Part shown: one piece after another, positions 1-8,612 of the stretch
Numbering within the stretch: position 1 is the stretch's first letter
Layout of the letters: each line of letters starts with the position of its first letter
Assembly (NCBI RefSeq): GCF_016775475.1
Contig: NZ_JAEUXJ010000007.1
Coordinates: 1 to 64,000 of the forward strand
DNA from: Belnapia mucosa
GTDB taxonomy: Bacteria > Pseudomonadota > Alphaproteobacteria > Acetobacterales > Acetobacteraceae
Length of the DNA stretch: 64,000 bases
Direction of reading: 5' to 3'
The notes under the pieces: model-generated
The model's input: the letters and a program-made list of their open reading frames with translations, nothing else
Database searches by the model: none
What the model was told of the DNA's origin: nothing
Program-made: the position numbers and the translations under genes

Positions 1-1133
1 ATGCTGTCGGCGCCGGTGCCGCCGTCCAGCGTATCCTTGCCGGCATTGCCAGACAGCGTGTCGTCGCCGGCGAGGCCCTGCATATTGAAAAGGCCGCTGT
101 TGCCAGCGAAGATTTGGTCGTTGCCGTTGCCGCCTGCAAGGCTGGCGCTGCCGTTGGGGACGTCGTCGGTGGCAGTAATCGTGTCGTTGCCGTCGCCGCC
201 GTCGACCTGGATCAGGTTGGCTTGGCTGAGGAAGGCGATATCGATCCGGTCATCGCCAAGGCCGCCGGCGATTATACCGGCGCCGATGAGGCTTATGCTG
301 TCGTTCCCGTCGCCGCCCGACAGTATATGAGTGCTGTCCAGGCCGCCGCCGGCAGAAAGCGTATCGCTGCCTGCCCCGCCATCAAGGGAGTCGTTGCCGG
401 CGCTGGCGGCCAGGGAATCGTTGCCGTCGTTCCCAAGCAGCGTGTCGTTGCCGAGGCCGCCATCGAGCGTATCGTTGTCGATGCCGCCATCCAGACTATC
501 ATTGCCTTCAAAGCCGGTAAGCTTGTCGTTGCCCGCGAGACCCAGGATGGTATCGTTACCTGAACCGCCCGTCAGCGCGGAATTGTCGTCCCCCGTACCG
601 GTGACCAACTGGCCCTGCAACGAGGTGCCGGCGGGGTCGAAGCCGAGATTGAAGCTGATCAGCGCTGCGGCATGGACCCCGACCAGCTTCATCAGCGGGA
701 CAAAGCTGTTGGCCCCGCCGGTTTCATCCCAATCGATGAAGGTATCATCGTTGTATTGCCGGATTTGGAGATAACCGCTGGAACCGAAAGGGTTCGAGAC
801 ATCCCCGCCGCCAGCGCTGACGACGCTCAGAAGGCTGATAAGATCCAGTCGGTCGCCGCCTGATCCCGCCGCGAAATCCGTGACGGTTATGACGTCTCCC
901 GGACCGCCATAGAGATAGACCGGAAAGCCGAGCTGAATGAGGTCCTGGCCGGAACCGCCGGTGATCGTATTGGCCCAGCCGCCTGCAACGAGGGTGTCGT
1001 TCCCTTGTCCGCCATCCAGGTTGACGCCATAGGTGCCGATGAGCTTGTCGTCGCCCGCCAATCCGGCCAGCGTGTCGCCGTAGTCCGAATCGCTAAGGGT
1101 GTCGTTGCCGTCCGAGGGCGTAGGCGCGACCAT
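1..1133 (-). CDS. RTX-type calcium-binding repeat protein, 3' part cut off by the window edge
   Basis: At least 377 residues are present. The protein is dominated by glycine/aspartate nonapeptides of the GGxGxDxLx type (for example GLAGDDTLSGNAGKDTLDGG near the window edge), which form Ca2+-binding parallel beta rolls in proteins exported by type I secretion. Between two repeat blocks, at about residues 75-165, lies a non-repeat segment starting VTDFAAGSGGDRLDL, typical of the type I secretion target domain. There is no signal peptide, as expected for type I export. The ATG at 1133 is the only start: an in-frame stop lies at 1176-1178 and no ATG, GTG or TTG lies between them. The ribosome binding site is weak. 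Function beyond secreted Ca2+ binding cannot be told, because the C-terminal part is missing. Confidence 0.85.
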   Translation of the reverse strand, partial: MVAPTPSDGNDTLSDSDYGDTLAGLAGDDKLIGTYGVNLDGGQGNDTLVAGGWANTITGGSGQDLIQLGFPVYLYGGPGDVITVTDFAAGSGGDRLDLISLLSVVSAGGGDVSNPFGSSGYLQIRQYNDDTFIDWDETGGANSFVPLMKLVGVHAAALISFNLGFDPAGTSLQGQLVTGTGDDNSALTGGSGNDTILGLAGNDKLTGFEGNDSLDGGIDNDTLDGGLGNDTLLGNDGNDSLAASAGNDSLDGGAGSDTLSAGGGLDSTHILSGGDGNDSISLIGAGIIAGGLGDDRIDIAFLSQANLIQVDGGDGNDTITATDDVPNGSASLAGGNGNDQIFAGNSGLFNMQGLAGDDTLSGNAGKDTLDGGTGADS

Positions 1134-1261
1134 GGGAATTCCGTTGCCTGAGATGCTGCGGCCTGTTCGGCTGCCTTACTAACAGTTTGTCGCGCGGGAA
1201 TCACCCATGCGTGAAGCCGTGTGAGGCTAGGCAAAGGAGGTGAACTCTTTCTTGCCGAAGG

Positions 1262-1876
1262 TCACAGGTCCCGCCGCGCCTTCAACGCCGCCGCCAATGT
1301 CCCCTCATCCAGAACGTCGAGCGCCCCGCCCATCGGCACGCCCTGGGCCAGCCGCGTGACCCGCACCCCGCTGCCCACCAGCCGGTCCGAGAGGTAATGC
1401 GCCGTCGTCGCGCCATCCACGGTCGCGGGCAGCGCCAGGATCACCTCCTCGACCCGCTCCGCCTCGCCCGCGCCGGCGATCCGCGCCAGCAGCGGCTGCA
1501 CCGCCAGATCCTCCGGCCCGACGCCACCCAGTGCCGAGAGCGTGCCGCCGAGGACGTGATAGAGGCCGCGATGCGCATGCGCCCGCTCCAGCGCCCAGAG
1601 CTCGGCGACGCCTTCCACCACGCAGATCAGCCCACGATCCCGCTGCGGGTCGCGGCAGATGCCGCAGGGATTGCGGGTATCGAGATTGCCGCAGATGCGG
1701 CAGGGCTGCACCGCAGCGGCAGCGGCCTGCAAGGCGGCAGCCAGCGGCAGCATCACCCGGTCCGGCTGCATCAGCATCTTCAGCGCGGCGCGCCGGGCGC
1801 TCCGCCGGCCGAGGCCGGGCAGGCGCGCCAGCAGCCCGACCAGCTGCTCGATCGGATCGCCCGGCCAGTCGCTCAT
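1262..1876 (-). CDS. recR: Recombination mediator protein RecR
   Basis: 204 residues, the normal length. A helix-hairpin-helix region (residues about 10-30, [14 protein letters not shown]) is followed by the four-cysteine zinc finger C59-x2-C62, C71-x2-C74, and a Toprim domain (from about residue 82) with the conserved tail [20 protein letters not shown]. RecR works with RecO and RecF to load RecA on gapped DNA. It lies 16 bases downstream of ybaB, in the widespread dnaX-ybaB-recR order, so the three are probably co-transcribed. The end of the gene faces the RTX gene promoter region. No anomaly is seen. Confidence 0.97.
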   Translation of the reverse strand: MSDWPGDPIEQLVGLLARLPGLGRRSARRAALKMLMQPDRVMLPLAAALQAAAAAVQPCRICGNLDTRNPCGICRDPQRDRGLICVVEGVAELWALERAHAHRGLYHVLGGTLSALGGVGPEDLAVQPLLARIAGAGEAERVEEVILALPATVDGATTAHYLSDRLVGSGVRVTRLAQGVPMGGALDVLDEGTLAAALKARRDL

Positions 1877-1892
1877 GCCGCCGCGCGGGCGT

Positions 1893-2228
1893 TCAGAAGG
1901 GCAGCTTGAAGCCGCCGGGCAGGCCGCCCGGCAGGTTCAGCCCGGCCGTCGCCTTCTGCATCTCCTCGGCCATCATGGCCTCGACCTTCTGCTTGGCATC
2001 GGCATGGGCGGCGACCAGCAGGTCCTCCAGCACCTCCCGCTCATCCGCCACCATCAGGCTCGGGTCGATGGAGACGCGCTTCAGGTCGCCCTTGCCGGTC
2101 AGCGTCACCGTCACCATGCCGGCGCCGGCGGCGCCATCGACGGTGGTGGCGTCCAGCTTCGCCTGCATCTCCGCCATGCGGGACTGCATCTGCTGGGCCT
2201 GCTTCAGCATGTTGCCGAGGTTCTTCAT
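1893..2228 (-). CDS. YbaB/EbfC family nucleoid-associated protein
   Basis: 111 residues, the usual size. The N-terminus ([20 protein letters not shown]) is the signature amphipathic helix of the YbaB/EbfC family, which forms tweezer-like dimers that bind DNA. The middle has the family strand pattern [20 protein letters not shown]. The C-terminus ends in a Gly/Pro-rich [13 protein letters not shown] tail. It lies between dnaX and recR with gaps of 9 and 16 bases, which is the classic operon and supports a role in replication/repair-linked nucleoid organisation. Confidence 0.95.
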   Translation of the reverse strand: MKNLGNMLKQAQQMQSRMAEMQAKLDATTVDGAAGAGMVTVTLTGKGDLKRVSIDPSLMVADEREVLEDLLVAAHADAKQKVEAMMAEEMQKATAGLNLPGGLPGGFKLPF

Positions 2229-2237
2229 GGCGCGGAC

Positions 2238-4118
2238 CTATTCCCTGTCGTCGTCTTCGGGGGGTGGAACATCGTCGAAATCGGGCGGTTCATCCTCGGC
2301 GCCGGCGGCGGCCGGGCCGGAATCGACCAGGCCATAGGCATCGGCCGCGGCGTCGCGCACCGCCTCGATCACCGTGCCGGGGAAGGCGGCCAGCACTGCC
2401 TGCACCAGCGGATGGCTCTGCGCCAGCTCGCGCCGCCCGGCCTCCGCGGCACGGCCCTGCTGGGCGAGGGTCGGCTCGCCCTCGGCATTGGAGAGGGCGA
2501 TGGTCCAGCGATTGCCGGTCAGCTCCAGCAGCAGGGCAGAGAATTCGGCGGCGAGCTGCGGCGGCGCGCCCGCCTGCACCCGCATCTCGATCCGCCCGGG
2601 CTGGACCCGCACCGGATGGACGCTATGGACCAGATGCGCATGCAGCATCGGCTTCCGGCCGGAGGCGAGCGCCACCACCTCGCGCCAGCTCTGCGGCTGG
2701 GCCAGGGCCGGCGCCGCCACCGCATCGGCCAGCACCGCGCCACCGCCGCCCATGGCCCGCAATCCGCCGCCATTGCCCGGCGGGGCTGGCCGTGACGCGC
2801 CGGCGGGGGCGGCGCCGCCCTCGGCCAGGCGGCGGACCAGGTCGCCCGGCGTCGGCAACTCCGCCACATGCGCCAGGCGGATCAGCACCATCTCGGCTGC
2901 GGCGCGGCGATCCGGCGCCTCATTCACCTCGCCGAGGCCCTTCAGCAGCATCTGCCAGGCGCGGCCCAGCACGGGGACGGAAAGCCGCTCGGCCAGGGAC
3001 GCGCCGCGGGTCCGCTCGCCCTCGGTCAACGAAGGGTCGTTCTTCAGCCCCGGCACGCTGCGCAGCCGGGTCAGGGTATGGGTCAGCTCCAGCAGGTCCT
3101 GCAGCACCACGGCCGGGTCGGCGCCGCGCTCATGCGCCCGATCCATCAGGCGGAGGGCGGCGGCGACATCGCCGGCCATCAGCACCTCCATCAGCTCCAG
3201 CACCATGGCCCGGTCGGCAAGGCCGAGCATGTCCCGCACCGCCTCGTCGGTGACCTGCGCCTCCGGCCCGCCGAGGGCGATCGCCTGGTCGAGCAGGGAG
3301 AGCCCGTCGCGGACCGAGCCATCGGCGGCGCGGGCCAGCATCGCCAGCGCCTCCGGCTCGACCGAGACATGCTCCAGCCCGGCGATGCGCTCGAAATGCG
3401 CCCGCAGCTCGGCCTGCGGCACCCGCTTCAGGTGGAAGGTCTGGCAGCGGGAGAGGATGGTAGCCGGGACCTTCCGCAACTCGGTCGTCGCCAGCATGAA
3501 TTTCACCTGGGCCGGCGGCTCCTCCAGCGTCTTCAGCAGCGCGTTGAACGCCGCGGTGGAGAGCATGTGGACCTCGTCCAGGATGATGACCTTGAAGCGG
3601 CCCTGGGCCGGGCGGTAGCGCAGCCGCTCGCGCAGCTCCCGCACATCGTCGATGCCGTTGTTGGAGGCCGCGTCCAGCTCCTGCACATCCGGATGGCGGT
3701 CGGCGAGGATCGCCATGCATTCCGGGCAGACGCCGCAGGGGGTGGGGGTCGGCCCGCCCTTGCCGTCCGGGCCGATGCAGTTCAGGGCGCGGGCGATGAT
3801 CCGCGCCGTGGTGGTCTTGCCGACGCCGCGCACCCCGGTCAGCAGATAGGCATGGGCCACTCGGTCCTGGGCGAAGGCATTGCGCAGGGTGCGGACCAGC
3901 GCCTCCTGCCCGACCAGCTCCTCGAAGGTGCTGGGGCGGTATTTCCGGGCCAGGACGCGATAGGGCGTCTGGGGGGCGGGAGCGGCGATCGGGGCTTGCG
4001 GAGGGACGGCCGGCAAGGGCGGCGCCTCACCGAAGAGGCCGGGACCCTCGGGCGCCGGCGGCTCCGGCAGGCCCTCCTCGGGCGGCGGATCGGCGGGACC
4101 GAAGAGGGTGGACGACAT
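2238..4118 (-). CDS. dnaX: DNA polymerase III subunits gamma and tau
   Basis: 626 residues from the ATG at 4118. A Pro/Ala-rich N-terminal extension (residues 1-50) precedes the AAA+ clamp-loader core. The core has Walker A GVRGVGKTT (95-103), zinc cysteines C114, C128, C131 and C134, the DEVH Walker B (181-184) and the sensor SRC motif. The C-terminal half carries the tau-type domain and ends in an acidic tail. An upstream in-frame ATG at 4154 would add 12 residues and would start only 7-8 bases after the SRP RNA 3' end. Neither start has a clear ribosome binding site, so 4118 is a preference, not a proof. No slippery A-run for a programmed gamma frameshift was noticed. First protein gene of the dnaX-ybaB-recR operon. 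Confidence 0.94.
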   Translation of the reverse strand: MSSTLFGPADPPPEEGLPEPPAPEGPGLFGEAPPLPAVPPQAPIAAPAPQTPYRVLARKYRPSTFEELVGQEALVRTLRNAFAQDRVAHAYLLTGVRGVGKTTTARIIARALNCIGPDGKGGPTPTPCGVCPECMAILADRHPDVQELDAASNNGIDDVRELRERLRYRPAQGRFKVIILDEVHMLSTAAFNALLKTLEEPPAQVKFMLATTELRKVPATILSRCQTFHLKRVPQAELRAHFERIAGLEHVSVEPEALAMLARAADGSVRDGLSLLDQAIALGGPEAQVTDEAVRDMLGLADRAMVLELMEVLMAGDVAAALRLMDRAHERGADPAVVLQDLLELTHTLTRLRSVPGLKNDPSLTEGERTRGASLAERLSVPVLGRAWQMLLKGLGEVNEAPDRRAAAEMVLIRLAHVAELPTPGDLVRRLAEGGAAPAGASRPAPPGNGGGLRAMGGGGAVLADAVAAPALAQPQSWREVVALASGRKPMLHAHLVHSVHPVRVQPGRIEMRVQAGAPPQLAAEFSALLLELTGNRWTIALSNAEGEPTLAQQGRAAEAGRRELAQSHPLVQAVLAAFPGTVIEAVRDAAADAYGLVDSGPAAAGAEDEPPDFDDVPPPEDDDRE

Positions 4119-4162
4119 CCGCGGGGCGGGTTCCTGTGGGCGGTGGCCCGCCATGCCTCAAG

Positions 4163-4263
4163 GGTGGAAGGCCGGCAAGCGACCCGGGCGAGAACCCGTT
4201 ACGGCTGCTTCCTTCCGGACCTGACCGGGTTGGCGGGGAGCCCGTCCACCGCCGACCTTCCGA
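4163..4263 (-). ncRNA. ffs: Signal recognition particle RNA, small bacterial (4.5S) type
   Basis: On the minus strand the conserved SRP domain IV core GGTCAGGTCCGGAAGGAAGC (about 4206-4225) is followed by AGCC, as in other bacterial 4.5S RNAs. It binds the Ffh M domain. The ends pair: GGAAGGTCGG at 4252-4261 matches CCGGCCTTCC at 4166-4175 with one G-U pair, giving the long hairpin expected of an RNA of about 100 nt. It lies directly upstream of dnaX, the usual location in alphaproteobacteria. The exact ends are estimated from the terminal stem. Confidence 0.93.
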
Positions 4264-4267
4264 GGGC

Positions 4268-4298
4268 ACCATATCATGCCTCCGCCCCATTCGCACAA
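4268..4298 (-). promoter_or_regulatory. Probable promoter of ffs
   Basis: Read on the minus strand, a TTGTGC box (4293-4298) is followed after 17-19 bases by an overlapping GATATG/TATGGT -10-like region (4268-4275). The -10 lies about 7 bases before the inferred 5' end of the SRP RNA near 4261. The match is moderate, but the position relative to the RNA is right. Confidence 0.4.
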
Positions 4299-4326
4299 TG
4301 CCAGGTCCTGCATTACCTTCTCCGGC

Positions 4327-5364
4327 ATGACCACGACTCCGCCCGACATGGCAACGATGCCCGCGCGGCCTGGGCTTTTCCGGCGCGTCCTCTGGCGCGC
4401 CCTGCTCCTCCTCGGCCTGCCGGCGCTGGCCGCGCCGCTGCGGGCGCAGGAATTTCCCGCCCCCGGCCGCCCCATCACCCTGATCGGTGGATTCGCCGCC
4501 GGGACGCCGGGCGATGTCTATCTGCGGCTGATCGCGCCCCTGCTCTCGGCCCGGCTCGGGGTGCCGGTGGTGGTGGAGGCCCGGGTCGGCGCCACCGGCA
4601 ACCTGGCGATGGAGGCGCTGGCGCGGTCGGCGCCGGATGGCCATACCGTCGGCCTCGTCTCCTCTGGCCAGCTCACCATCAACCCGGCCATCTTCCCGCG
4701 CATGCCGGTGGATACGGTGGCCGACCTAGTGCCGGTGATGACACTGTTCGACGCGCCCAATGTGCTCGCCGTCAGCACCGTGCAGCGGCCGCAATACACG
4801 GATTGCCGGGCGCTGATGGCGGCGATCCGGGCCCGGCCCGGGCAGCTGAACTATGCCAGCAGCGGCAGCGGCGCCTCCACCCATCTGGCGGCAGCGCAAT
4901 TCCTGGCCGCCACGGGACTCGACATCCAGCACGTGCCCTATCGCGGCGGGCCGGCGGCGATGATCGGCCTCTACCAGGGCGATGCCGAATTCTTCTTCTA
5001 CCAGTCCGGCCCCGTGCTGGAGGACTGGCGGGCCGGCCGGGTCCGGCTGCTCGGCATCACCTCGGCCAGCCGGGCCTCGGCCATCCCGGACCTGCCGACC
5101 ATCGCCGAGGCCTGCGACCTGCCGGGCTTCCAGAGCAGCGTCTGGTGGGGCATCGCCCTGCCGCAGCGGACGCCGGAGCCGGTGATCGCCCGGTTGCGGG
5201 CCGAGATCGGCGCCGTGACCGGGACACCGGAGATCCGGGACCGCATCCTGGGGATGGGCTTCACCCCGATGCCGGGCGGGGCGGAGGAGATGCGCGCCGC
5301 GATCGCCCGCGACCTGCCGCGCTGGGCGGCGGTGGTGAAGGCCTCGGGCGCGCGGCTGGAATAG
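4327..5364 (+). CDS. Tripartite tricarboxylate transporter (Bug/TctC) family substrate-binding protein
   Basis: 345 residues from the ATG at 4327; ATGs at 4348 and 4357 are equally possible and still leave the signal peptide (RRVLWRALLLLGLPALAAPL) intact. The mature protein has the Bug fold signatures: the first ligand loop GGFAAGTPGD, the HVPYRGG segment, and LPTIAEACDLPGFQSSVWWG. Bug proteins bind small carboxylates in the periplasm and deliver them to TctAB-type permeases or sensors. No tctA or tctB gene lies near, so this is an orphan with unknown ligand. The Pro usually found in the PxAPGG loop is changed (FAAGTPGD), and two extra cysteines occur (C at about 158 and 259 of the open frame). 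It is transcribed divergently from ffs. Confidence 0.85.
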   Translation: MTTTPPDMATMPARPGLFRRVLWRALLLLGLPALAAPLRAQEFPAPGRPITLIGGFAAGTPGDVYLRLIAPLLSARLGVPVVVEARVGATGNLAMEALARSAPDGHTVGLVSSGQLTINPAIFPRMPVDTVADLVPVMTLFDAPNVLAVSTVQRPQYTDCRALMAAIRARPGQLNYASSGSGASTHLAAAQFLAATGLDIQHVPYRGGPAAMIGLYQGDAEFFFYQSGPVLEDWRAGRVRLLGITSASRASAIPDLPTIAEACDLPGFQSSVWWGIALPQRTPEPVIARLRAEIGAVTGTPEIRDRILGMGFTPMPGGAEEMRAAIARDLPRWAAVVKASGARLE

Positions 5365-5408
5365 GGCCCGTTGCCGCCGCCCCGCGCGCGTGGCACCGTC
5401 CGCCCCGC

Positions 5409-6344
5409 ATGCGCCCCATCCCCGCCAGCCGCCCCAACGCCTATTCGGGCAGCCCCCTCGACCGCGCCTCCAACCGCCGCGAGGATGCCGAATTCATCGC
5501 CAGCGCCCTGGCGAGCCCCGAAACCCTCTTCACGCCGGTCTGGCGCAGCCGCAGCCTGATGAAGGGCGTGCAGGAGGGTAAGCCGGAAGCCGTGCTGCTG
5601 ACCGGCGCCGCGGCCGAGGCGGTGCGCATGGCGGGCGGGCCCTGGGCCTTCCTCGGCTTCTGGGAAGGCCGGCCGGTCTTCGCCGTCGATTGCTCCGCCG
5701 CCGAGGATCCGCTGCCGCTGCTGCCCGAGGGCATGGGCGCCTTCACCGATCTCCGCGCCGTCGCCGGCCTGCTGCCGCCGGGCGAGGCGAGCGTCCTCGC
5801 CCATGCCCGCGGGCTGATGCACTGGCGCACCCGGCACCGCTTCTGCGGCGTCTGCGGCGCGGGCTGCGAGCCACGCTCGGCGGGCAATGCCATGGCCTGC
5901 ACCGGCTGCGGGACCCAGCATTTCCCCCGCACGGACCCGGCCGTCATCATGCTGGTGGTGCGGGAGGGGCGCTGCCTGCTCGGCCATTCCACCCGCTTCC
6001 CGAACAGCGTCATGTATTCGACCCTCGCCGGCTTCGTGGAGCCGGGCGAGACGCTGGAGGAGGCGGTGCAGCGCGAGGTGGCGGAGGAAGCCGGCATCGC
6101 AGTCGGCGCCGTCCATTACCACTCCTCCCAGCCCTGGCCCTTCCCGGCCTCCATCATGCTCGGCTTCCATGCCGAGGGGCTCTCGGACGAGATCACCATC
6201 GACCCGGAGGAGCTGCGCGACGCCCGCTGGTTCACCCGCGAGCAGATCCGCAATCCGGAGGCGCATGGCTTCGCCCTGCCCCGCGCCGACAGCATCGCCC
6301 GCCGGCTGATTGAGGACTGGCTGGCCGGGGAGGAGCCGGCATGA
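5409..6344 (+). CDS. nudC: NADH pyrophosphatase / NAD-cap hydrolase NudC
   Basis: 311 residues. An N-terminal beta domain is followed by a zinc ribbon with C146-x2-C149 and C164-x2-C167 and a complete Nudix box (residues 208-230, GFVEPGETLEEAVQREVAEE then AGI). The NudC-specific SQPWPFPAS motif (240-248) distinguishes it from other Nudix enzymes. NudC cleaves NAD(H) to NMN(H) and AMP and removes NAD caps from RNA. The stop overlaps the next gene by ATGA. The ATG at 5409 begins just after the Bug gene (45 bases), with no strong ribosome binding site. Confidence 0.95.
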   Translation: MRPIPASRPNAYSGSPLDRASNRREDAEFIASALASPETLFTPVWRSRSLMKGVQEGKPEAVLLTGAAAEAVRMAGGPWAFLGFWEGRPVFAVDCSAAEDPLPLLPEGMGAFTDLRAVAGLLPPGEASVLAHARGLMHWRTRHRFCGVCGAGCEPRSAGNAMACTGCGTQHFPRTDPAVIMLVVREGRCLLGHSTRFPNSVMYSTLAGFVEPGETLEEAVQREVAEEAGIAVGAVHYHSSQPWPFPASIMLGFHAEGLSDEITIDPEELRDARWFTREQIRNPEAHGFALPRADSIARRLIEDWLAGEEPA

Positions 6345-6649
6345 GGCCGCGGCGCGCCGCCCGTCTGGCGCTGCTGCTGCCGCTGCTCGGCGCCTGTTCC
6401 TGGTTCGGCGCCCCAGCCCCGGCCGAGCCGGAGACCCAGGACCAGCGCGAATGCCGGCAGGAGGCCCGGTCCTCCCCGGCCATGAAGGCGCTCGACCGCC
6501 AGCGCATGCCGGGCAATACCGTGAACGACGACCGGATCGCCCAGGAGGCGAGAGTCGTCATGGCCCGGGCCTATCGGGACTGCCTCCGCGCCCGTGGCTT
6601 GGCGATGCCGGGTGGCGTGGAACGCAACGACCGCGCTGAAGCCATGTGA
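6341..6649 (+). CDS. Small hypothetical lipoprotein
   Basis: 102 residues. A lipoprotein signal peptide (LALLLPLLGAC, lipobox LGAC with C19) precedes a short hydrophilic domain with two cysteines (ECRQEAR and YRDCLRARG) that could form a disulfide. The ATG overlaps the nudC stop (ATGA), so it is probably translationally coupled to nudC. I do not recognise the domain; the tail 'DCLRARGL' resembles many small alphaproteobacterial lipoproteins of unknown function. No function is assigned. Confidence 0.75.
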   Translation: MRPRRAARLALLLPLLGACSWFGAPAPAEPETQDQRECRQEARSSPAMKALDRQRMPGNTVNDDRIAQEARVVMARAYRDCLRARGLAMPGGVERNDRAEAM

Positions 6650-6710
6650 AGGGGTGTGCAGCGCGCCTCGGCCCTGCCTATAGTGCAGCGCAGCATGACA
6701 GGAGGAGCCT

Positions 6711-7376
6711 ATGGCCGAGGCATCCCCTATCCTCGCGGTGGTCGGCATGCGGTCGGAGGCAGCCCTGCTGCCGGCGGGCCTGCGCGTCGTCGTCAGCGGT
6801 GGTGACCCCAGCCGCCTGCGCCACCTCCTGGAACAGGCACCCGACGATATCGCCGGGGTTCTGAGCTTCGGCATCGCCGGCGGGCTGGACCCCAGCCTCA
6901 TCACCGGCGACCTGGTGGTGGCGACCCGGGTGCGCGGCCCGGGTGGGGCCTATATGGCCGATCCCGTCTGGTCGGCGGCGCTAGCCCAGAGCTGCGGCGC
7001 CCGGCTCGGCATGGTGGCCGGCGCCAGCGCGGTGGTCGGGGAGCCGGCCCGCAAGCGCCAGCTCCGCGCCGCGACCGGCGCCCTGGTGGTCGATCTGGAA
7101 ACCGAGGCGGTCGCCGCCTTCGCAGCCGCCCGGAAGCTGCCCTTCGCCGCGCTGCGCGCGGTGGCCGATACGGCGGAGGAAGTGCTGCCCCGCTCCGCCG
7201 CAGTCGGCCTCACCCCGGATGGCCGGCCGGCGGCCGGCCGCGTGGCGCTCGCCCTGCTGCGCCAGCCGCGGGAGCTGCCGGCGCTGCTGGTGGTCGCCCG
7301 ACGCAGCCGGACGGCGCTGGAGGCGCTGGGCAGCGCGGTGCAGCGGGCCGGGCCGGGCTTCGGACCCTTCAGGTAA
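6711..7376 (+). CDS. hpnG: Hopanoid-associated nucleoside phosphorylase (HpnG type)
   Basis: 221 residues of the purine/uridine phosphorylase fold: VVGMRSEAALL at the N-terminus, the SFGIAGGLDPSLITGDLVVATRV core and VVDLETEAVAAFAA, in which the Glu contacts the ribose. In the hopanoid pathway HpnG removes adenine from adenosylhopane to give (phospho)ribosylhopane. It is separated from the hpnI-L operon by about 4.2 kb but lies in the same part of the chromosome. A perfect ribosome binding site (GGAGGA at 6701-6706) precedes the ATG. A TATAGT box at 6679-6684 may be its own -10. The 3' end overlaps the convergent UspA gene by 8 bases. A non-hopanoid MTA/SAH nucleosidase role is the main alternative. 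Confidence 0.82.
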   Translation: MAEASPILAVVGMRSEAALLPAGLRVVVSGGDPSRLRHLLEQAPDDIAGVLSFGIAGGLDPSLITGDLVVATRVRGPGGAYMADPVWSAALAQSCGARLGMVAGASAVVGEPARKRQLRAATGALVVDLETEAVAAFAAARKLPFAALRAVADTAEEVLPRSAAVGLTPDGRPAAGRVALALLRQPRELPALLVVARRSRTALEALGSAVQRAGPGFGPFR

Positions 7377-7869
7377 CGCGTTCCATCTCCGCATCATCCA
7401 TGTTGCCGGGAACGATGGTGAGCGGCACCCGCAGCCTGCCGGCATAGCGCCCGGTCAGCGCGCCGATCAGCGGGCCCGGCGAGCCGCCATCGCCGGAGGA
7501 GGCGAGGACGAGGACCGAGATCCGCGGGTCTTCCTCCAGCAGCGCCAGGAGCTCGTCGCGTGGCTGGCCCTCGCGGATCAGCAGGATGGGCAGCCCGCCG
7601 GTGATCTCGTTCACCTCGGCGGCGAGGCCGGAGAGCAGCCGCTCCGCCTCCTCCCGCCGCTCCTCGGCCATCATGGCGCCGACCCCGGCCCATTCGGTCA
7701 GCCCCTCGGGCTCGATCACCCGCAGCAGGGCCACCCGGCCGCCGCCGTTGCGGGCGCGGAGGCAGGCATAGCGCAGCGCCACCTCCCGCTCCGGGCTGTC
7801 ATCCACCACCACCAGGAACACCCGGTCCCGCTTGCTCGCGGCCTCCTGCTGCTCCCGCGTCTCGCCCAT
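7369..7869 (-). CDS. Universal stress protein (UspA family)
   Basis: 166 residues, a single Usp domain. The first strand VFLVVVDDSPEREVALRYA carries the conserved Asp, and the C-terminal part has the ATP-loop-like pattern LASSGDGGSPGPLIGALTG (G-x2-G-x9-G-S/T is only partly kept). It is the last gene of a three-gene operon with the TIGR02186 protein and TauE/SafE; its ATG overlaps the preceding stop by one base (TGATG). Association with a sulfur-anion exporter suggests a stress-linked regulatory role, but that is inference. Confidence 0.88.
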   Translation of the reverse strand: MGETREQQEAASKRDRVFLVVVDDSPEREVALRYACLRARNGGGRVALLRVIEPEGLTEWAGVGAMMAEERREEAERLLSGLAAEVNEITGGLPILLIREGQPRDELLALLEEDPRISVLVLASSGDGGSPGPLIGALTGRYAGRLRVPLTIVPGNMDDAEMERVT

Positions 7870-8612
7870 CAGCCCCTCCGGAACAGGACGCTGCCGAGCC
7901 AGCCGGCCAGCGCCGCGAACACGATGCAGGCGATACCGTAGAGGAAAGGCTGGTCTTCCGCGACGGTGGCGATGCGGTCGGCAGTGCCGACCCGGTCCAC
8001 CCGGAAGGCGAGCTCCTGCCGGGCCACGATCCGGCGGGAGCGGACCAGCAGGACCTCCACCTGGTAGTCGCCGGTCGGCACCGCCGCCGGCAGCGGCAGC
8101 CTTGCATGGAACAGCCGGCTGCCGGCGATCTCGACGGCCGAGGCATCCTCGATCCAGAGGCCGCTCTGGCTCTCGAGCCCGAGCAGCGCGGCCCGGAAGG
8201 CGGGCGAGCGCGCGCCGGTGCTGGTCAGCGGCAGGCTGTCGAGGCCGAGGCTGTTCCGCTGCCGCTCATCCTCGGGCAGGAGCTGCCAGGCGGGGCGGGT
8301 GCCGGAGATGAAGTAGAAGCCCGGCACCTGGGCGAAGCGGGCGGAGGGGCCATTCACCCAGATCAGGCCGGCGACAGAGACCTTGCGCCGGACCACGATC
8401 GGCCGGGTCGGGCCGCGGGCGACTACCAGGACCTCGTCCCCGCCCGGGCCGATCGGGCCTTCGGTGCTGCCGAAGACCATCAGCGAGGCGCCGGTGAAGC
8501 CGGTGCTGACCTCGACCGCAGTCTGCGAGAGGGCGGCGACCAGCGGCAGGTCCTGCGCCCGCGCCACGGCGGGAAGGGCCAGCACCAGGGCCAGCAGCAG
8601 CCGAGCGATCAC
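7869..8612 (-). CDS. TIGR02186-type membrane-anchored periplasmic protein
   Basis: 247 residues: N-terminal signal peptide (LLLALVLALPAVARA), a beta-rich periplasmic region with the family phrase STGFTGASLMVFG, and one C-terminal membrane helix (about 222-243, FLYGIACIVFAALAGWLGSVL). Proteins of this family occur beside TauE/SafE permeases in alphaproteobacteria, as here. The start is GTG at 8612, overlapping the tauE stop (GTGA), which supports translational coupling. Molecular function is unknown; a partner of the exporter is the likely role. Confidence 0.85.
   Translation of the reverse strand: MIARLLLALVLALPAVARAQDLPLVAALSQTAVEVSTGFTGASLMVFGSTEGPIGPGGDEVLVVARGPTRPIVVRRKVSVAGLIWVNGPSARFAQVPGFYFISGTRPAWQLLPEDERQRNSLGLDSLPLTSTGARSPAFRAALLGLESQSGLWIEDASAVEIAGSRLFHARLPLPAAVPTGDYQVEVLLVRSRRIVARQELAFRVDRVGTADRIATVAEDQPFLYGIACIVFAALAGWLGSVLFRRG

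Noticed and set aside
1..1133. Regular GC-rich direct repeats suggesting a CRISPR or minisatellite
   Set aside because: Period is 27 bases in the reading frame and the repeats translate to Gly/Asp nonapeptides; they are coding RTX repeats.
1233..1254. Perfect AAAGGAGGTGA Shine-Dalgarno on the + strand
   Set aside because: The TTG and GTG starts behind it lead to only about 35 codons antisense to recR, with no sign of coding.
2868..5408. Very long open frame on the + strand running antisense to dnaX and through ffs into the Bug gene
   Set aside because: Its translation before 5409 is Arg/Gly/His-rich without domains and it crosses the SRP RNA. Only the part from the ATG at 5409 (nudC) is coding.
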